Under the pieces are notes generated by a model. It saw nothing but the letters and a program-made list of their open reading frames with translations. It did no database searches and was not told where the DNA came from. Positions 36,177 to 47,641 of a DNA stretch of 64,000 nt are shown piece after piece. Where the stretch lies: positions 558,001-622,000 of the forward strand of contig NC_051099.1 in the NCBI RefSeq assembly GCF_901709675.1. The letters run 5' to 3'. The translations under genes were made by a program, and so were the position numbers. The stretch's first letter is position 1. Each line of letters begins with the position of its first letter. Source of the DNA: Syngnathus acus. Lineage: Eukaryota; Chordata; Actinopteri; Syngnathiformes; Syngnathidae.

Positions 36177-38632
36177 CAATAAGTTACACTTGAAAATGGC
36201 GGTGTACCTAATGGAGCGTCCGTGTGATTCCCTCGTTAAGCGCACCTGCGTGAAAAGTTTTAGCTCCTGCTGAACGTGAAAGAAGCTAAAACTTTTCACG
36301 CAGGTGCGCTTAACGAGGGTCACTTGGAAAACATGTTGGAACGCGGCCCCGAGGACTAGAGCTTGACACCTGTGACCTTTGACCATGATATTTCCCTAAT
36401 AAAGTGGCCTGTTATGAGGTACACTTGAAAATGGCGGTGTACCTAATGGAGTGTCCGTGTGATTCCCTCGTTAAGCGCACCTGCGTGAAAAGTTTTAGCT
36501 CCTGCTGAACGTGAAAGAAGCTAAAACTTTTCACGCAGGTGCGCTTAACGAGGGTCACTTGGAAAACATGTTGGAACGCGGCCCCGAGGACTAGAGCTTG
36601 ACACCTGTGACCTTTGACCATGATATTTCCCTAATAAAGTGGCCTGTTATTAGGTACACTTGAAAATGGCGGTGTACCTAATGGAGTGTCCGTGTGATTC
36701 CCTCGTTAAGCGCACCTGCGTGAAAAGTTTTAGCTTCTTTCACGTTCAGCAGGAGCTAAAACTTTTCACGCAGGTGCGCTAACGAGGGAATCACATGGAC
36801 ACGCCATTAGGTACACCGCCATTTGCAAGTGTACCTAATAAAGTGGCCACTTTATTATCTTGGAAAACATGTTGGAATGCGGCCCCACGGACTAGAGTTT
36901 GACACCCGTGACCTTTGACCATGATATTTCCCTAATAAAGTGGCCTGTTATGAGGTACACTTGAAAATGGCGGTGTACCTAATGGAGTGTCCGTGTGATT
37001 CCCTCGTTAAGCGCACCTGCGTGAAAAGTTTTAGCTCCTGCTGAACGTGAAAGAAGCTAAAACTTTTCACGCAGGTGCGCTTAACGAGGGTCACTTGGAA
37101 AACATGTTGGAACGCGGCCCGAGGACTAGAGCTTGAGACCTGTGACCTTTGACCATGATATTTCCCTAATAAAGTGGCCTGTTATGAGGTACACTTGAAA
37201 ATGGCGGTGTACCTAATGGAGTGTCCGTGTGAGTCCCTCGTTAAGCGCACCTGCGTGAAAAGTTTTAGCTCCTGCTGAACGTGAAAGAAGCTAAAACTTT
37301 TCACGCAGGTGCGCTTAACGAGGGTCACTTGGAAAACATGTTGGAACGCGGCCCCGAGGACTACAGCTTGACACCTGTGACCTTTGACCATGATATTTCC
37401 CTAATAAAGTGGCCTGTTATGAGGTACACTTGAAAATGGCGGCGTCCCTAATGGAGTGTCCGTGTGATTCCCTCGTTAAGCGCACCTGCGTGAAAAGTTT
37501 TAGCTCCTGCTGAACGTGAAAGAAGCTAAAACTTTTCACGCAGGTGCGCTTAACGAGGGTCACTTGGAAAACATGTTGGAACGCGGCCCGAGGACTAGAG
37601 CTTGACACCTGTGACCTTTGACCATGATATTTCCCTAATAAAGTGGCCTGTTATTAGGTACACTTGAAAATGGCGGTGTCCCTAATGGAGTGTCCGTGTG
37701 ATTCCCTCGTTAAGCGCACCTGCGTGAAAAGTTTTAGCTCCTGCTGAACGTGAAAGAAGCTAAAACTTTTCACGCAGGTGTGCTTAACGAGGTTCACTTG
37801 GAAAACATGTTGGAACGCGGCCCCGAGGACTAGAGCTTGACACCTGACCTTTGACCATGATATTTCCCTAATAAAGTGGCCTGTTATGAGGTACACTTGA
37901 AAATGGCGGTGTACCTAATGGAGTGTCCGTGTGATTCCCTCGTTAAGCGCACCTGCGTGAAAAGTTTTAGCTCCTGCTGAACGTGAAAGAAGCTAAAACT
38001 TTTCACGCAGGTGCGCTTAACGAGGGTCACTTGGAAAACATGTTGGAACGCGGCCCCGAGGACTAGAGCTTGACACCTGTGACCTTTGACCATGATATTT
38101 CCCTAATAAAGTGGCCTGTTATGAGGTACACTTGAAAATGGCGGTGTACCTAATGGAGTGTCCGTGTGATTCCCTCGTTAAGCGCACCTGCGTGAAAAGT
38201 TTTAGCTCCTGCGGAACGTGAAAGAAGCTAAAACTTTTCACGCAGGTGCGCTTAACGAGGGTCACTTGGAAAACATGTTGGAACGCGGCCCCGAGGACTA
38301 GAGCTTGACACCTGTGACCTTTGACCATGATATTTCCCTAATAAAGTGGCCTGTTATTAGGTACACTTGAAAATGGCGGTGTACCTAATGGAGTGTCCGT
38401 GTGATTCCCTCGTTAAGCGCACCTGCGTGAAAAGTTTTAGCTCCTGCTGAACGTGAAAGAAGTTAAAACTTTTCACGCAGGTGCGCTTAACGAGGGTCAC
38501 TTGGAAAACATGTTGGAACGCGGCCCCGAGGACTAGAGCTTGACACCTGTGACCTTTGACCATGATATTTCCCTAATAAAGTGGCCTGTTATTAGGTACA
38601 CTTGAAAATAGCGGTATACCTAATGGAGTGTC
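36177..38632 (+). repeat. 235-bp tandem satellite array (about ten units) at the foldback centre
   Basis: The marker GACCATGATATTTCCCTAAT recurs ten times, near 36381, 36618, 36916, 37153, 37388, 37620, 37855, 38090, 38325 and 38560. Spacing is about 235 bases except for one 298-base unit. Each unit holds TTAGGTACACTTGAAAATGG, a 36-bp inverted repeat around an 18-base loop, and a GGAACGCGGCCCCGAGGACT tail. The AATAAAGTGGCC/TTAGGTACAC boundary resembles a Tc1/mariner-type inverted terminal repeat. The CCTCGGGGCC / CTAGTCCTCGG part resembles a fish hAT MITE end (see 49327). The unit therefore looks like a fusion of two MITE types. ORFs of about 69 aa on the minus strand repeat with the unit and are not considered genes. 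Confidence 0.95.
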
Positions 38633-38704
38633 CGAGTGACACAGATCAAACAGCCAATCAGGAGGTGGGGGTGAGGGCGGGTGTGGCACTTTTCACTTTA
38701 GCTT
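38633..38704. other. Spacer between array and right arm
   Basis: About 70 bases unique to this side (AACAGCCAATCAGGAGGTGG and a G-rich stretch) with no counterpart on the left, marking the asymmetry point of the inverted repeat. Confidence 0.6.
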
Positions 38705-39970
38705 TTTCCCTATTGAAGTGGCCTGTGATTAGGTACACCTCATGGACACTACAATAGGTACACTACACGAGGTAAAAAAAAGAAAAAAAGAATAAATAAA
38801 TAAGAAAGTGTAGTGAACGATTCTTTTGAACAAATATTTTGAGTGAACTGATTCTAAAGATTCAGTTCACTTGAGAACTGGAATGCACATCACGAGTACA
38901 AAACAGTGGAGACGACCGCGAGCTTCACGGTTAAAATAGCCTACTGATAGTGACACGGGCTGTTGCTCGATAAGAAGCTGGTTCGATCCCTGGTGTCAGA
39001 CTGTACATAATTGTGTGTTTGTTGTGCATTTAACCCTTTAATTATTTATTCTTTTTTTGCACCTCGTGTAGTGTACCTATTGAAGTGTCCATGAGGTGTA
39101 CCTACACATATTGTCATATAAAGCAGTTAACCAAATGTCATATTTTTATGTTTTAATTAGCGAATAAAAAAACAAGGAATAAAACACCAGACAAGTTTTA
39201 ACACATGTTTATTTGATTATTAATAATAATATTAAAAGTAAATTTCAAACGAGCAATCTAATGTGAAATTGCAGTAGATATATTGGATAACAATATTTAG
39301 GCGTATATATGCATACACGTTATTTAAAAACTACTACAAGTGTTATAAAATCAAGATTACACAAAGAGGAGCATCATCTCCCCGTTGTTGCATAACGGCG
39401 CATCCCTTCATGCAAGAAAGTTAGCCGTTAGCTTGGAGAAAACGCGCACAAAAGAAGTGGTGGTTCTTTCTTTCCTTGGCAAATCGTAAATCGACATTCT
39501 GCCTTACATAGTCCACGCCAGGAGGGAGACACAACACGATCACTGACTGCTCCGTTGATGCACGCACGGGAAGGAAGGAAGGAAGGAAGGAAGGAAGGAC
39601 GGCTTTTGACCCATTGACTCGTTCGCGAACGGGAAAGTCACAATTCGTTCCCTCACGGATTCGTTCTCGCGATGAACTGGAAATGCGAATCACTCAATCA
39701 CTCATTCATTCGTTCACTCACAGATTGGTTCGTTGGTGAACGGGAAATGCAATTCACGACTGGTTTATGAAGGGGAAGTGACGTCATTTTCTTCTTCGTT
39801 TTGTTTTACGGCGAGGTGGCACTAGCTTCAATGGGCGTTACCGACACCTACTGGTTGAAGTCATATGAACTGAAAAAAGAACGAATCACTTTAGGGAGTG
39901 ATTCGGTCCCTCCCGTTCACTGAAAGAATTCGTTCTTTTGAACCCATCGTTCACTCACGAGCCATCACTA
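38705..39970 (-). mobile_element. Foldback composite element: right arm
   Basis: Reverse complement of the left arm, ending CACTCACGAGCCATCACTA. It differs from the left arm by scattered substitutions and a (GGAA)n expansion at 39569-39597. A minus-strand ORF (39693-39421) is open across a stretch also present, with differences, in the left arm. It has no recognised domain. Confidence 0.85.
38927..39003 (+). repeat. tRNA-like (RNA polymerase III B-box) sequence in right arm
   Basis: TAGCCTACTGATAGTG followed by GGTTCGATCCC (38980-38990) mirrors the left-arm copy, so the pair would be transcribed in opposite directions, each away from its arm's outer end toward or from the core. Confidence 0.55.
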
Positions 39971-39977
39971 TCTGATA

Positions 39978-40002
39978 TTGAAGGAGACTTTGGAGCGTCG
40001 TC
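39978..40002 (+). repeat. 25-bp direct repeat, right copy
   Basis: Counterpart of 34567-34591; it lies about 105 bases upstream of the ntm initiator ATG. Confidence 0.85.
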
Positions 40003-40107
40003 GCGGCTGCCGCGGTGGTGGTGGATTGTCTGCCTACCCCAAAGAGGAGGACGCGACGTGTACGTGGATAAAAAACACTTGGGAATTTTTAGAAGACGCG
40101 CAGATTC

Positions 40108-41950
40108 ATGAAGATGACACAGCCAATATATTGGGCTATGCTGGTTGGGATGGCCGTCCTGTTGATAGGGCAAGGTCGGTAACAGTTTTTATTTTTTCTC
40201 ACACTTGTTGTCGCTCGCTGGGCCGCTCACTAACGGTTTGATTGGATGTCGCAGTAGCCGACTAATTAAACCTTCTCACTCAAGTGGAGTAGTCTACATG
40301 CCACTGTACTTGACGATGTATTTATTGTCTGCGGCATGAATTTGACGCTTATTTGGGAATAGAATAGATCTTTATTGTCATTGTCACACATGTACAGACT
40401 TATAGATTCTGTACGTCAGTGGTGATTATTGGACACACGATAAAGCTGTTGCCAAGGAGGTTCTCGCTGACAAGTTAAGTAGTAGTTGCTAATCCACACT
40501 GACTTCATGGTCAAGTTGTATCAAGTTAAGCCGTACCAATGTGACTATTTGAATCCGGAGAAGGAGACCCGGCCGGCTCCCAATTCTGGAGCTTCTCTTT
40601 CTTATACAGTCAATTGTTAGTTGACTCAAATGAGCGTCTTGGGGGTGAAAATGCAGCAGCACTCGAGGTTCCGCAAATGTTGAAACAAATGCTTTTTAAT
40701 CCGCCTTAATCAGTAGCTGCTAACCCTTCCTCCTAATGAAGCCATTATCCACTCTTCTGTCTGCATTTTTATCAGCCTCAATGAAGTCCTCAAGGAAGTC
40801 CTCAAGGAAGAGCAGAACATGCTGTGGTCCCCAAGCCCAGGGCCACGGCCCGGTACCAGTCTGTGGATCATGTGGTAGTGGGCCGCATCGAGAATTCTCT
40901 CATGGAACTAAGGGTTGAAGGCTGTGTTGGTGTTTATGTTGTTGGTCTGCTTTCCTTCAGCACCACAATAGCATTGTTTTTATGGTTTTATTTTGTTGCA
41001 TTTATCCGCCACACACACAGTCCGTGAAAATATTGTGCGGTCCTTGCTGATATGAGCTGTCAATACGTATTTCTTGCCCAAGTCTTGTGCTTTATTTATT
41101 TGCACGCTAAAGTGTCACTCCAATAATAACAAGTGGCATTTGTGAACTTCTCATATATTGAGAGCTGGTTTCCATGGATATTCCACCCATGGCCTTGTGG
41201 TGACGGTGCACGTAGGTTTTGTACCAGACAATGAATACTTTTTCTCGTTCAATTGCGAGCCTAATGACTACGCTCGCTCAAATGTTCTGGTTGGTGAAAC
41301 GCAAATAAAATACCTCCATTCACCCTTAAATAATCAATTCCGAGCATGATCCATGGGCACCAGATGGCCTCCCCACCACGGTGGACCTGAGGCAGAACTG
41401 AGAATGAAAGCATCCATTCATTTCACGTTCCATTCATTAGTGAATATCATACCAGCCCACGACCAAGCCAAGAAAGGTGAGCGAAGCCATGCCCAGCATC
41501 CTCTTTTTCATTTATTAGACCTTGGTCTGGGAGGGAAAGTCCATTCTTTTTCATTTCATCCTTATCAGGATTTTGCCCTCACTATTCTTTTGACATCATG
41601 TCGATACTTGCGGTGATGCACGGGAGGATTAAAACATCCGCAGTGTGGCCTGAAGGTGAATTTGAATGGAATGATTATTGCTAGGTAACTGTACGTTTAT
41701 TAGGCCAGAAGGAAACCACTTCATTATTCATTAAGCGCATCGTTCACTTTAGATTGGGATACTCCTTAGACGTGCTCATCAAAAGTAAAGATTGTTTCAG
41801 AGGGAGCAAATTGGACATGTTGAGTGAAGGCTAATTGTCCAAATCATGTGTGAAGTGTGTGATGGGGATGAAATCAAAATATCGTTATCATTTAAAATAT
41901 TTCACTTCTCCACTAGGTGGCATTAAACCATTACTTAATATAAGTCATCG

Positions 41951-41987
<37 letters not shown>

Positions 41988-44900
41988 GCTCTCTGCACAC
42001 AAAAATGCTAAATACAAAAAATACATACCCCAAATACATCTCTGTCTCTTTCTGGCAAAAAAATGCCAAATCCATTGCTATGTTGCAAATCCAAACGGCT
42101 CCATTGGGATTTGTGTCAGAATGTTACAGGTGCAGGAAAGAAAAGATGTTCTATCATGTGCTTCAACATCATAAATGGATGGCTCATCAGCACAGTCATA
42201 TTTCCATTGGAATGACTGTAAAGTGATGATGGTGTTGAGCAATGCTGATTGCTGAAGGCGTCTGTCTATTCTTAGCCTAGCGTGACCCTGATGTAGTCAT
42301 GGCGTTTGGAAAAACAAGGAGAACTGAGCACAGTTTGGCAATTATAAAATCCACTCAATGGTCTTCAGAACTACGCCGCTTTCTTGTGGCGGCAATCAAA
42401 GAATACGTGAGTGGAAAGGTGCAAGTATTTGGCTTGGTGGTGCATGAGGCACAGTCAGTCTCTCTCCTATGGCTCCAGCACAGCCCGCCGAGAAGTCATT
42501 TCCTGCTCCATCTTTCCAGTTGTCTCTGCTTTCATGATCCCAGCGCTGCTACTTCAGCTCTTGTCGGTGATCGTTAGCGCAAAAGCGCCTCTCTCCTGCA
42601 AAGAATTGATTTAATGGCAAGATTGGGTAGATACAATAAATGCAGCAGTGCAGGGAAAGAAAAAGCGAGATAGATCATGGACTGGCGTTGCCCAAGACAG
42701 ACTTGGGCTGATACTGTCTGACGTCTGTCTGACTTTCCACCTTGCTTTCCCACATTCACATCAGTCATGCCGATTGATGTTCAATTCCTTCTATATTTAG
42801 CCCATGTTGCTGCTCGGCTAAGCGCCGTAAAGTGTCAGTGGGTAGTCATTGAGATGTGATTGCTTTTCGCCCTAACTCAGTTGAACAATTAAGCCGCACA
42901 GTTTGACACCCGGCTGCTTGACTAAAAATCATCCCAGCCTCGCTGATGCGGTGTTCTTAACATACTCAACATACGTATTTGATTCTTCTCCAAATCGAAA
43001 AAGTGCTATGTATCCTGTTAGTTACAAGTTACTAAAAGCAAAACAAGTTTCAAATGGCCCCGCCCCGCTGAAACTTTGATATAGTGCATTCTTTTCATTC
43101 TCCCTCTCTCCCTCTCCACTGAAAAAACAAAGTAAGGAGCTAAATATGAAGCCCACAATGCCCCAAATTCCCCCTGGGTGACCAAAGTAAATATGGTGGC
43201 ACCATATTGAGGTAATAAATCGTGTTACTCTAGCAAGTTGTTTTTATTTTCTTTCTTTCTTTCTTTCTATCCGGCAGTCAAGATGAGCGATGATGTCTCA
43301 TCATCAGCTTTGGCATCATTGCCTTACTCCATCTTCCCGCTGGCAGTCGATTTGCAGCCACCGAAGTGTGAAGCTCTATAATGACGGCTTATTGACCCGT
43401 TTGCTGTTTGGCAAAAGATGAGAGAGGCAGGAAAGAAAGGATTGCTCCTGTTTTCCCGACGCCATTTGTGTGCTGTGGGCACTCCGACTAAACTTCATTG
43501 TTTGATAGCAGTGACGCCTCAGGAAATGAATCGAAAGCTTCATTTTTATTATCTCATTTGATGAAAACACAACAACATGTATTTGTTCCAAACATGCACC
43601 ACGGTGGCTATTTTCGATTTTTTTTTCTTCCATTTCTGATTTAATTGGATAAAAACACTTCAACTAAATAGTGTAACAATGTATGTGATTGAAACACGCA
43701 CCATGGTGGCCATTTTCCATTTTTTTTTCAGTGATGATTTCATTTGATAAAAACACTTCAACTAAATATCATAACAATGTATTTGATTGAAACGTGCACC
43801 ATGGCGGCCATTTTCTAAAAAGTCCATCAAGAGACCTACTAACAATCTGGCATGAGCCATTTGATATGACTGAGGCTGATGATCCACTAAATGAAAACAG
43901 GCTTGTGTGTGGATGAAACAAGTCACAAGTTCCTTCCTACCTGTGTGTAATTCATCCGACGTTTTTCGGCAGGATTTCCGCCTGCCGCTATTCTATCGGC
44001 CGGGGACGTGTAAATCTGTCAACGAGAGAGTCAATTCTATTGCCTGTGCTGGAATTGAATTTGCCTGCGGTGCCAATGGCATATCAAATGTCATTGCTTG
44101 TGCTCAGATGCTTCTGGTACAAGTCGGTAAATCAAACCAAGCAGATAGCTCCAAATGTTTACACGTGATGATGGAATGTGATTTCAGCCAATTCCTAAGC
44201 ATTGTTTTCTTTTATCTGAGATTTTGTACAGTATACAGATTGCCAGCTCAAAGGCAACTCTTCAACTTTCTTTGAACGTGTAAGTCAGCTGGGACCCAAA
44301 TTAGAACAAGCAGTGTCGAAAAACAGATGGATGCTATCGCTATCAATCTCTCTGCATGAGCGTTTGATACTGTATACTTATAGTGCACGTACAAAAGGGC
44401 TTAGTGCTTTTCGACTGGATAGAATTGGAGCAAACATCATCCAAAATAGTGGTTGTATAACAATGTCAAATTGGAACAAATGTATCCAACTTCCTGGCGA
44501 GATCCAATTTTCAACACAGCAGTTGTAATGATGTTTGCAAATCACGTTGGAATGAATGAACTCACTCCGATTCATTTCTTCACTAAAAGGTCGTTCAATA
44601 TTACAAGTATATTTTTGGAAATAATCATAATAATTGCTATCTTGATCCATATACGTGGCTGCAAGCTGTCAGGAGGGATTGCTATTCTTCAAAAACTAAG
44701 TCGAGTCGGAATAAGGGACTGCTTCGTCTGTGAGCCACAACTAAACGACAAGATTTGGATTAAGACGAATGAACGGGGGGGGGGGGGGGTGTAATCATCT
44801 CTAAGAGTATGTTGAGTGGGTCAACGTGGACTCTTTGTTCACATGGGATATAATGTCTGTCGTTTTTTGCAAGTGCACAGCCCTTCTCTGTCTGAGGGTT

Positions 44901-47641
44901 TGGCTTCTTGTGCCTGCAGGCTTGCCCGCCGTCCACAGTCAAGGCCAGTCTCAATACGACAAAAATGTTATGGACAATATTACCGTCAGACAAGGAGAAA
45001 CAGTCACTCTCAGGTAAGTCAGCGCACTTCCAAATAATGAAGAAATAAATACATCTTTTTCGGTTATTTCATTCACGCATGGTACAGCGTGAACTTTGTT
45101 TGAAAGTGCTTCTGTAACTACAGCAAAGATATGTGAGAATAAATGAAGATAATAGGGGTTAGGTTTATGGATTTAAAAAAAAAGAGCTGTTATTGCACTG
45201 CGAATAGATCCGCAATTCTACTTTGTCGAAGAGATTGGTGACCTTTTCCCTCCTCTGTGCTTTCGGAGGCTTACGAGAGAGACGTAGAGGGATTTATGCC
45301 GCATTCAAATGCTGTCGGGAAACTTGAACGTCGTTGGATATGAAATGTAAAGGCTGCCGCCGTGTCAGTTTGCCTGGAATTTCTGTCTCGTCATCTGACT
45401 GTGAAATTGTCACGCGTGTATATTTTTCTGCTCTTTTTGGATAAATCGTCTTGGGGGCAAAACCATGAAACTTATTGAAAACGACTATCAACGGAACCAT
45501 TCCTTCAATCATATTCACAATTTTCCTCGTTGCTCATATTTTCCCACCTTCCTTCCATAGGTGTGCACAGGGGGAAATTGTCACACACACGGCCTGGCTA
45601 AATGGCTCAAGTATACTATATGCCGGAGATGAAAAATGGTCTGTGGATCCCAGGGTGAGTCTGGTGACACTTAATCAAGAGGAGTTTACCATCAAGATTG
45701 AAAATGTGGACATGACAGATGAGGGCCAGTATGTCTGCGCTGTCCAGACCAGCAGGCGACCTACAACCAATGTTGTGCACGTCCTTGTTCAAGGTAACAA
45801 AAGACAAGGAAAGTAAGAATGAGCCGATCTGCCAGTGTGCGAGCAAGAATATTCACATGTTTGCCCTTGGAAATACTACAGCTCAGCTGGATTTGGATTC
45901 TAAAACCTTTCTCTGAACTTTCACAGTCCCACCAAAAATCGTCAATCTATCAAGAGATATGGTGGTTAACGAAGGCTCCAATGTCAGCGTGCTGTGCCAA
46001 GCCAACGGGAAACCAGAACCTTCCATTAGCTGGAAACTCATCTCACCTTCAGGTATACGTACCAAATGGAAATGTTCATTTGAGCGAAAAGCAATACAGC
46101 TGAACAATGTTGCGGTGTCTAGCCGACCTGGAATCAAACAGCGAGTACCTGGAAATCCCATCCGTCAGCAGACACAGAGCGGGAACGTACGAATGCAGAG
46201 CTGTCAACGACATCGACACGGATACCCAAACGCTGGACATCACCGTCAACTGTGAGTGGTGAAAAATCCATGCTTTTGCTCTCATTAGCCAGATGATGCT
46301 GATTGCCTTTTGTTTCAGATGCTCCCACTGTGTCTGAGGGAAGAGACATTGGCGTTAGACTGGGACAAAGAGGCGTGCTGGAGTGCGAGGCTGATGCCGT
46401 GCCTGAAGCGGACTTTGAGTGGTTTAAAAATGACAGAAGGTATTGCTGCTTTTTCTTGCTTTGGAATGGCACAAACAGCAGGAGCTATCTTTTTTTTAAT
46501 CATCAGATTCCTCAACGGCTTTGATGGCATGGAGATAGTAAACACCGGCTCACTCTCCAAACTGACATTTTTTAATGTTTCCGACGGCGACTACGGCAAT
46601 TACACCTGTGTTGCCGTCAACAAACTTGGGAGTTCCAATACAAGTTTTATTATGTATGGTAAGTCTGTGCATTTCTAATGGCTTGATGTTTCCTTTTCTT
46701 CCTAAAAGGATGTTATTTTTCCTTGGGTCCCCTTCAAAATAGCTCCTGCCTGTTTTTTTTTGTACTGTGAATGTTGTGTGCGTCTCCAATCTTACCTGTG
46801 AATTTAGTGGATGTAATATTTGACATAGCTTGTGCTTGCTTGGCTTCTTCTAAGATAGGCTCTCTAACATTAAGACTGGAGCAAATTCAACTCAGGATTT
46901 TTTTTTTTTATTAATAATAATATTAAGATGATAATAATATAATATGAATAATTATTTGTACTAATTTAGTTCTTTTTTTTTTTAAGAAATATGCATCAAT
47001 TCCTGGAAAATGTGCCTAAATGTTAAAAAATGAATTCAAATGCTTGCTCGACATCCCATTGACTGATGTAGTCCTCGTTCTGATTGATGTATCTTAGCAA
47101 CCCCAATGCACACGTGAGTGAGGTGACTCAAATTTGATGTCTTTGTTTCCCACATGTTGCTGTGTTTGATTTATTCCCCCCCCCCCCCCCTCTTTGTAGT
47201 GGCAATTGAACCCACTAGCTCAACACTATTGCAAGGTTAGTATTGGACGTGGATGTGCAATTATAGATGCAATCCTTTCAGCATGACAGATAGCGCCATT
47301 TTCACTAATCTCACGTCTTCCAATAAAGAAATGTTTTGCACGTCATGTGTAAATATTTGTGCAAATGATCAGTGTCAGCCCTCCTTAATCTTTCTGTGTT
47401 TTATCTTTCTTTCTCATCTCTCTGATTGACACGTCTTTTCATTTTTGCATGCTCGCCTTCCTTTCACTGTAAGTATCAGTTTAATGAGCTTAAAAGCTTG
47501 GTGTTCTGTGTGCACTATAATACACCATGGTTTCCCTCAGGACCGAGAGCAGTTGAGGATGGCAGCGGATCGGCATTGGGCGTGCACATAGACACCTCTC
47601 TCCTCTCCATAGTGTTTCTGCTCTTTCTGCTCAAACTTTGA
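40108..47641 (+). CDS. ntm: IgLON cell-adhesion protein, neurotrimin-like (three Ig domains, GPI anchor)
   Basis: Exons 40108-40174, 44920-45013, 45561-45793, 45927-46052, 46123-46251, 46319-46439, 46507-46658, optional 47200-47235 and 47541-47641 give 352 aa, or 340 without the 12-codon microexon (human NTM 344). The signal peptide [20 protein letters not shown] resembles the short NTM leader. Ig1 follows ([15 protein letters not shown] to DEGQYVC), then Ig2 ([11 protein letters not shown] to AGTYEC) and Ig3 ([14 protein letters not shown] to [14 protein letters not shown]). The C-terminal tail [14 protein letters not shown] is a GPI-attachment signal. IgLONs are neuronal surface proteins forming homo- and heterodimers. 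The family is clear from [20 protein letters not shown]. The choice of ntm over other IgLONs rests on the leader and on the convergent position beside opcml. A 70-base mini-intron (46053-46122) lies inside Ig2. Confidence 0.8.
40362..40398. repeat. Dispersed repeat tail (TCTTTATTGTCATTGTCACA type), second copy
   Basis: ATAGATCTTTATTGTCATTG followed by TCACACATGTACA matches 28842-28872; located in ntm intron 1. Confidence 0.6.
40399..43553. other. ntm first intron, first part
   Basis: No exon supported. Contains a (CT)n tract at 41951-41994 and a (TTTC)n tract near 43252-43268; otherwise unique sequence. Confidence 0.5.
43554..43818 (+). repeat. Three tandem copies of a unit of about 100 bases
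   Basis: ATAAAAACACTTCAACTAAA recurs at 43649 and 43750. AAC(A/G)(T/C)GCACCA(T/C)GG(T/C)GGC(C/T)ATTTTC recurs near 43591, 43695 and 43791, so the period is about 101 bases; the first copy is the most diverged. Confidence 0.8.
44853..45013 (+). CDS. ntm: Alternative ntm first exon: in-frame start read through the exon-2 acceptor
   Basis: An ATG at 44853 opens 23 codons ([20 protein letters not shown] then PAG) directly continuous with the exon at 44920. This forms a hydrophobic leader ending [10 protein letters not shown]. It parallels the long NTM/OPCML leader (ending LVPTGVPVRS in mammals) and the opcml start at 59540. The splice acceptor CCTGCAG used by the 40108 exon lies within the codons for PAG. 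The predicted product is therefore a second isoform from an internal promoter upstream of 44853. Confidence 0.6.

Noticed and set aside
36123-38563. Eight or more similar minus-strand ORFs of 63-87 codons
   Set aside because: They recur once per 235-bp satellite unit, have no domain, and their similarity is explained by the tandem DNA repeat.
36177-38632. CRISPR-like array (repeats of palindromic sequence)
   Set aside because: Units are contiguous 235-bp near-identical repeats without unique spacers, in a eukaryotic genome; it is satellite DNA.
39421-39693. Possible transposase fragment in the right foldback arm
   Set aside because: The open frame has no recognisable transposase motif and the left-arm counterpart is altered; called non-coding arm sequence.
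39978-40241. ORF overlapping the ntm first exon in another frame
   Set aside because: It reads through the donor at 40174 and out of frame with the signal peptide; the spliced ATG at 40108 joins the Ig exons.
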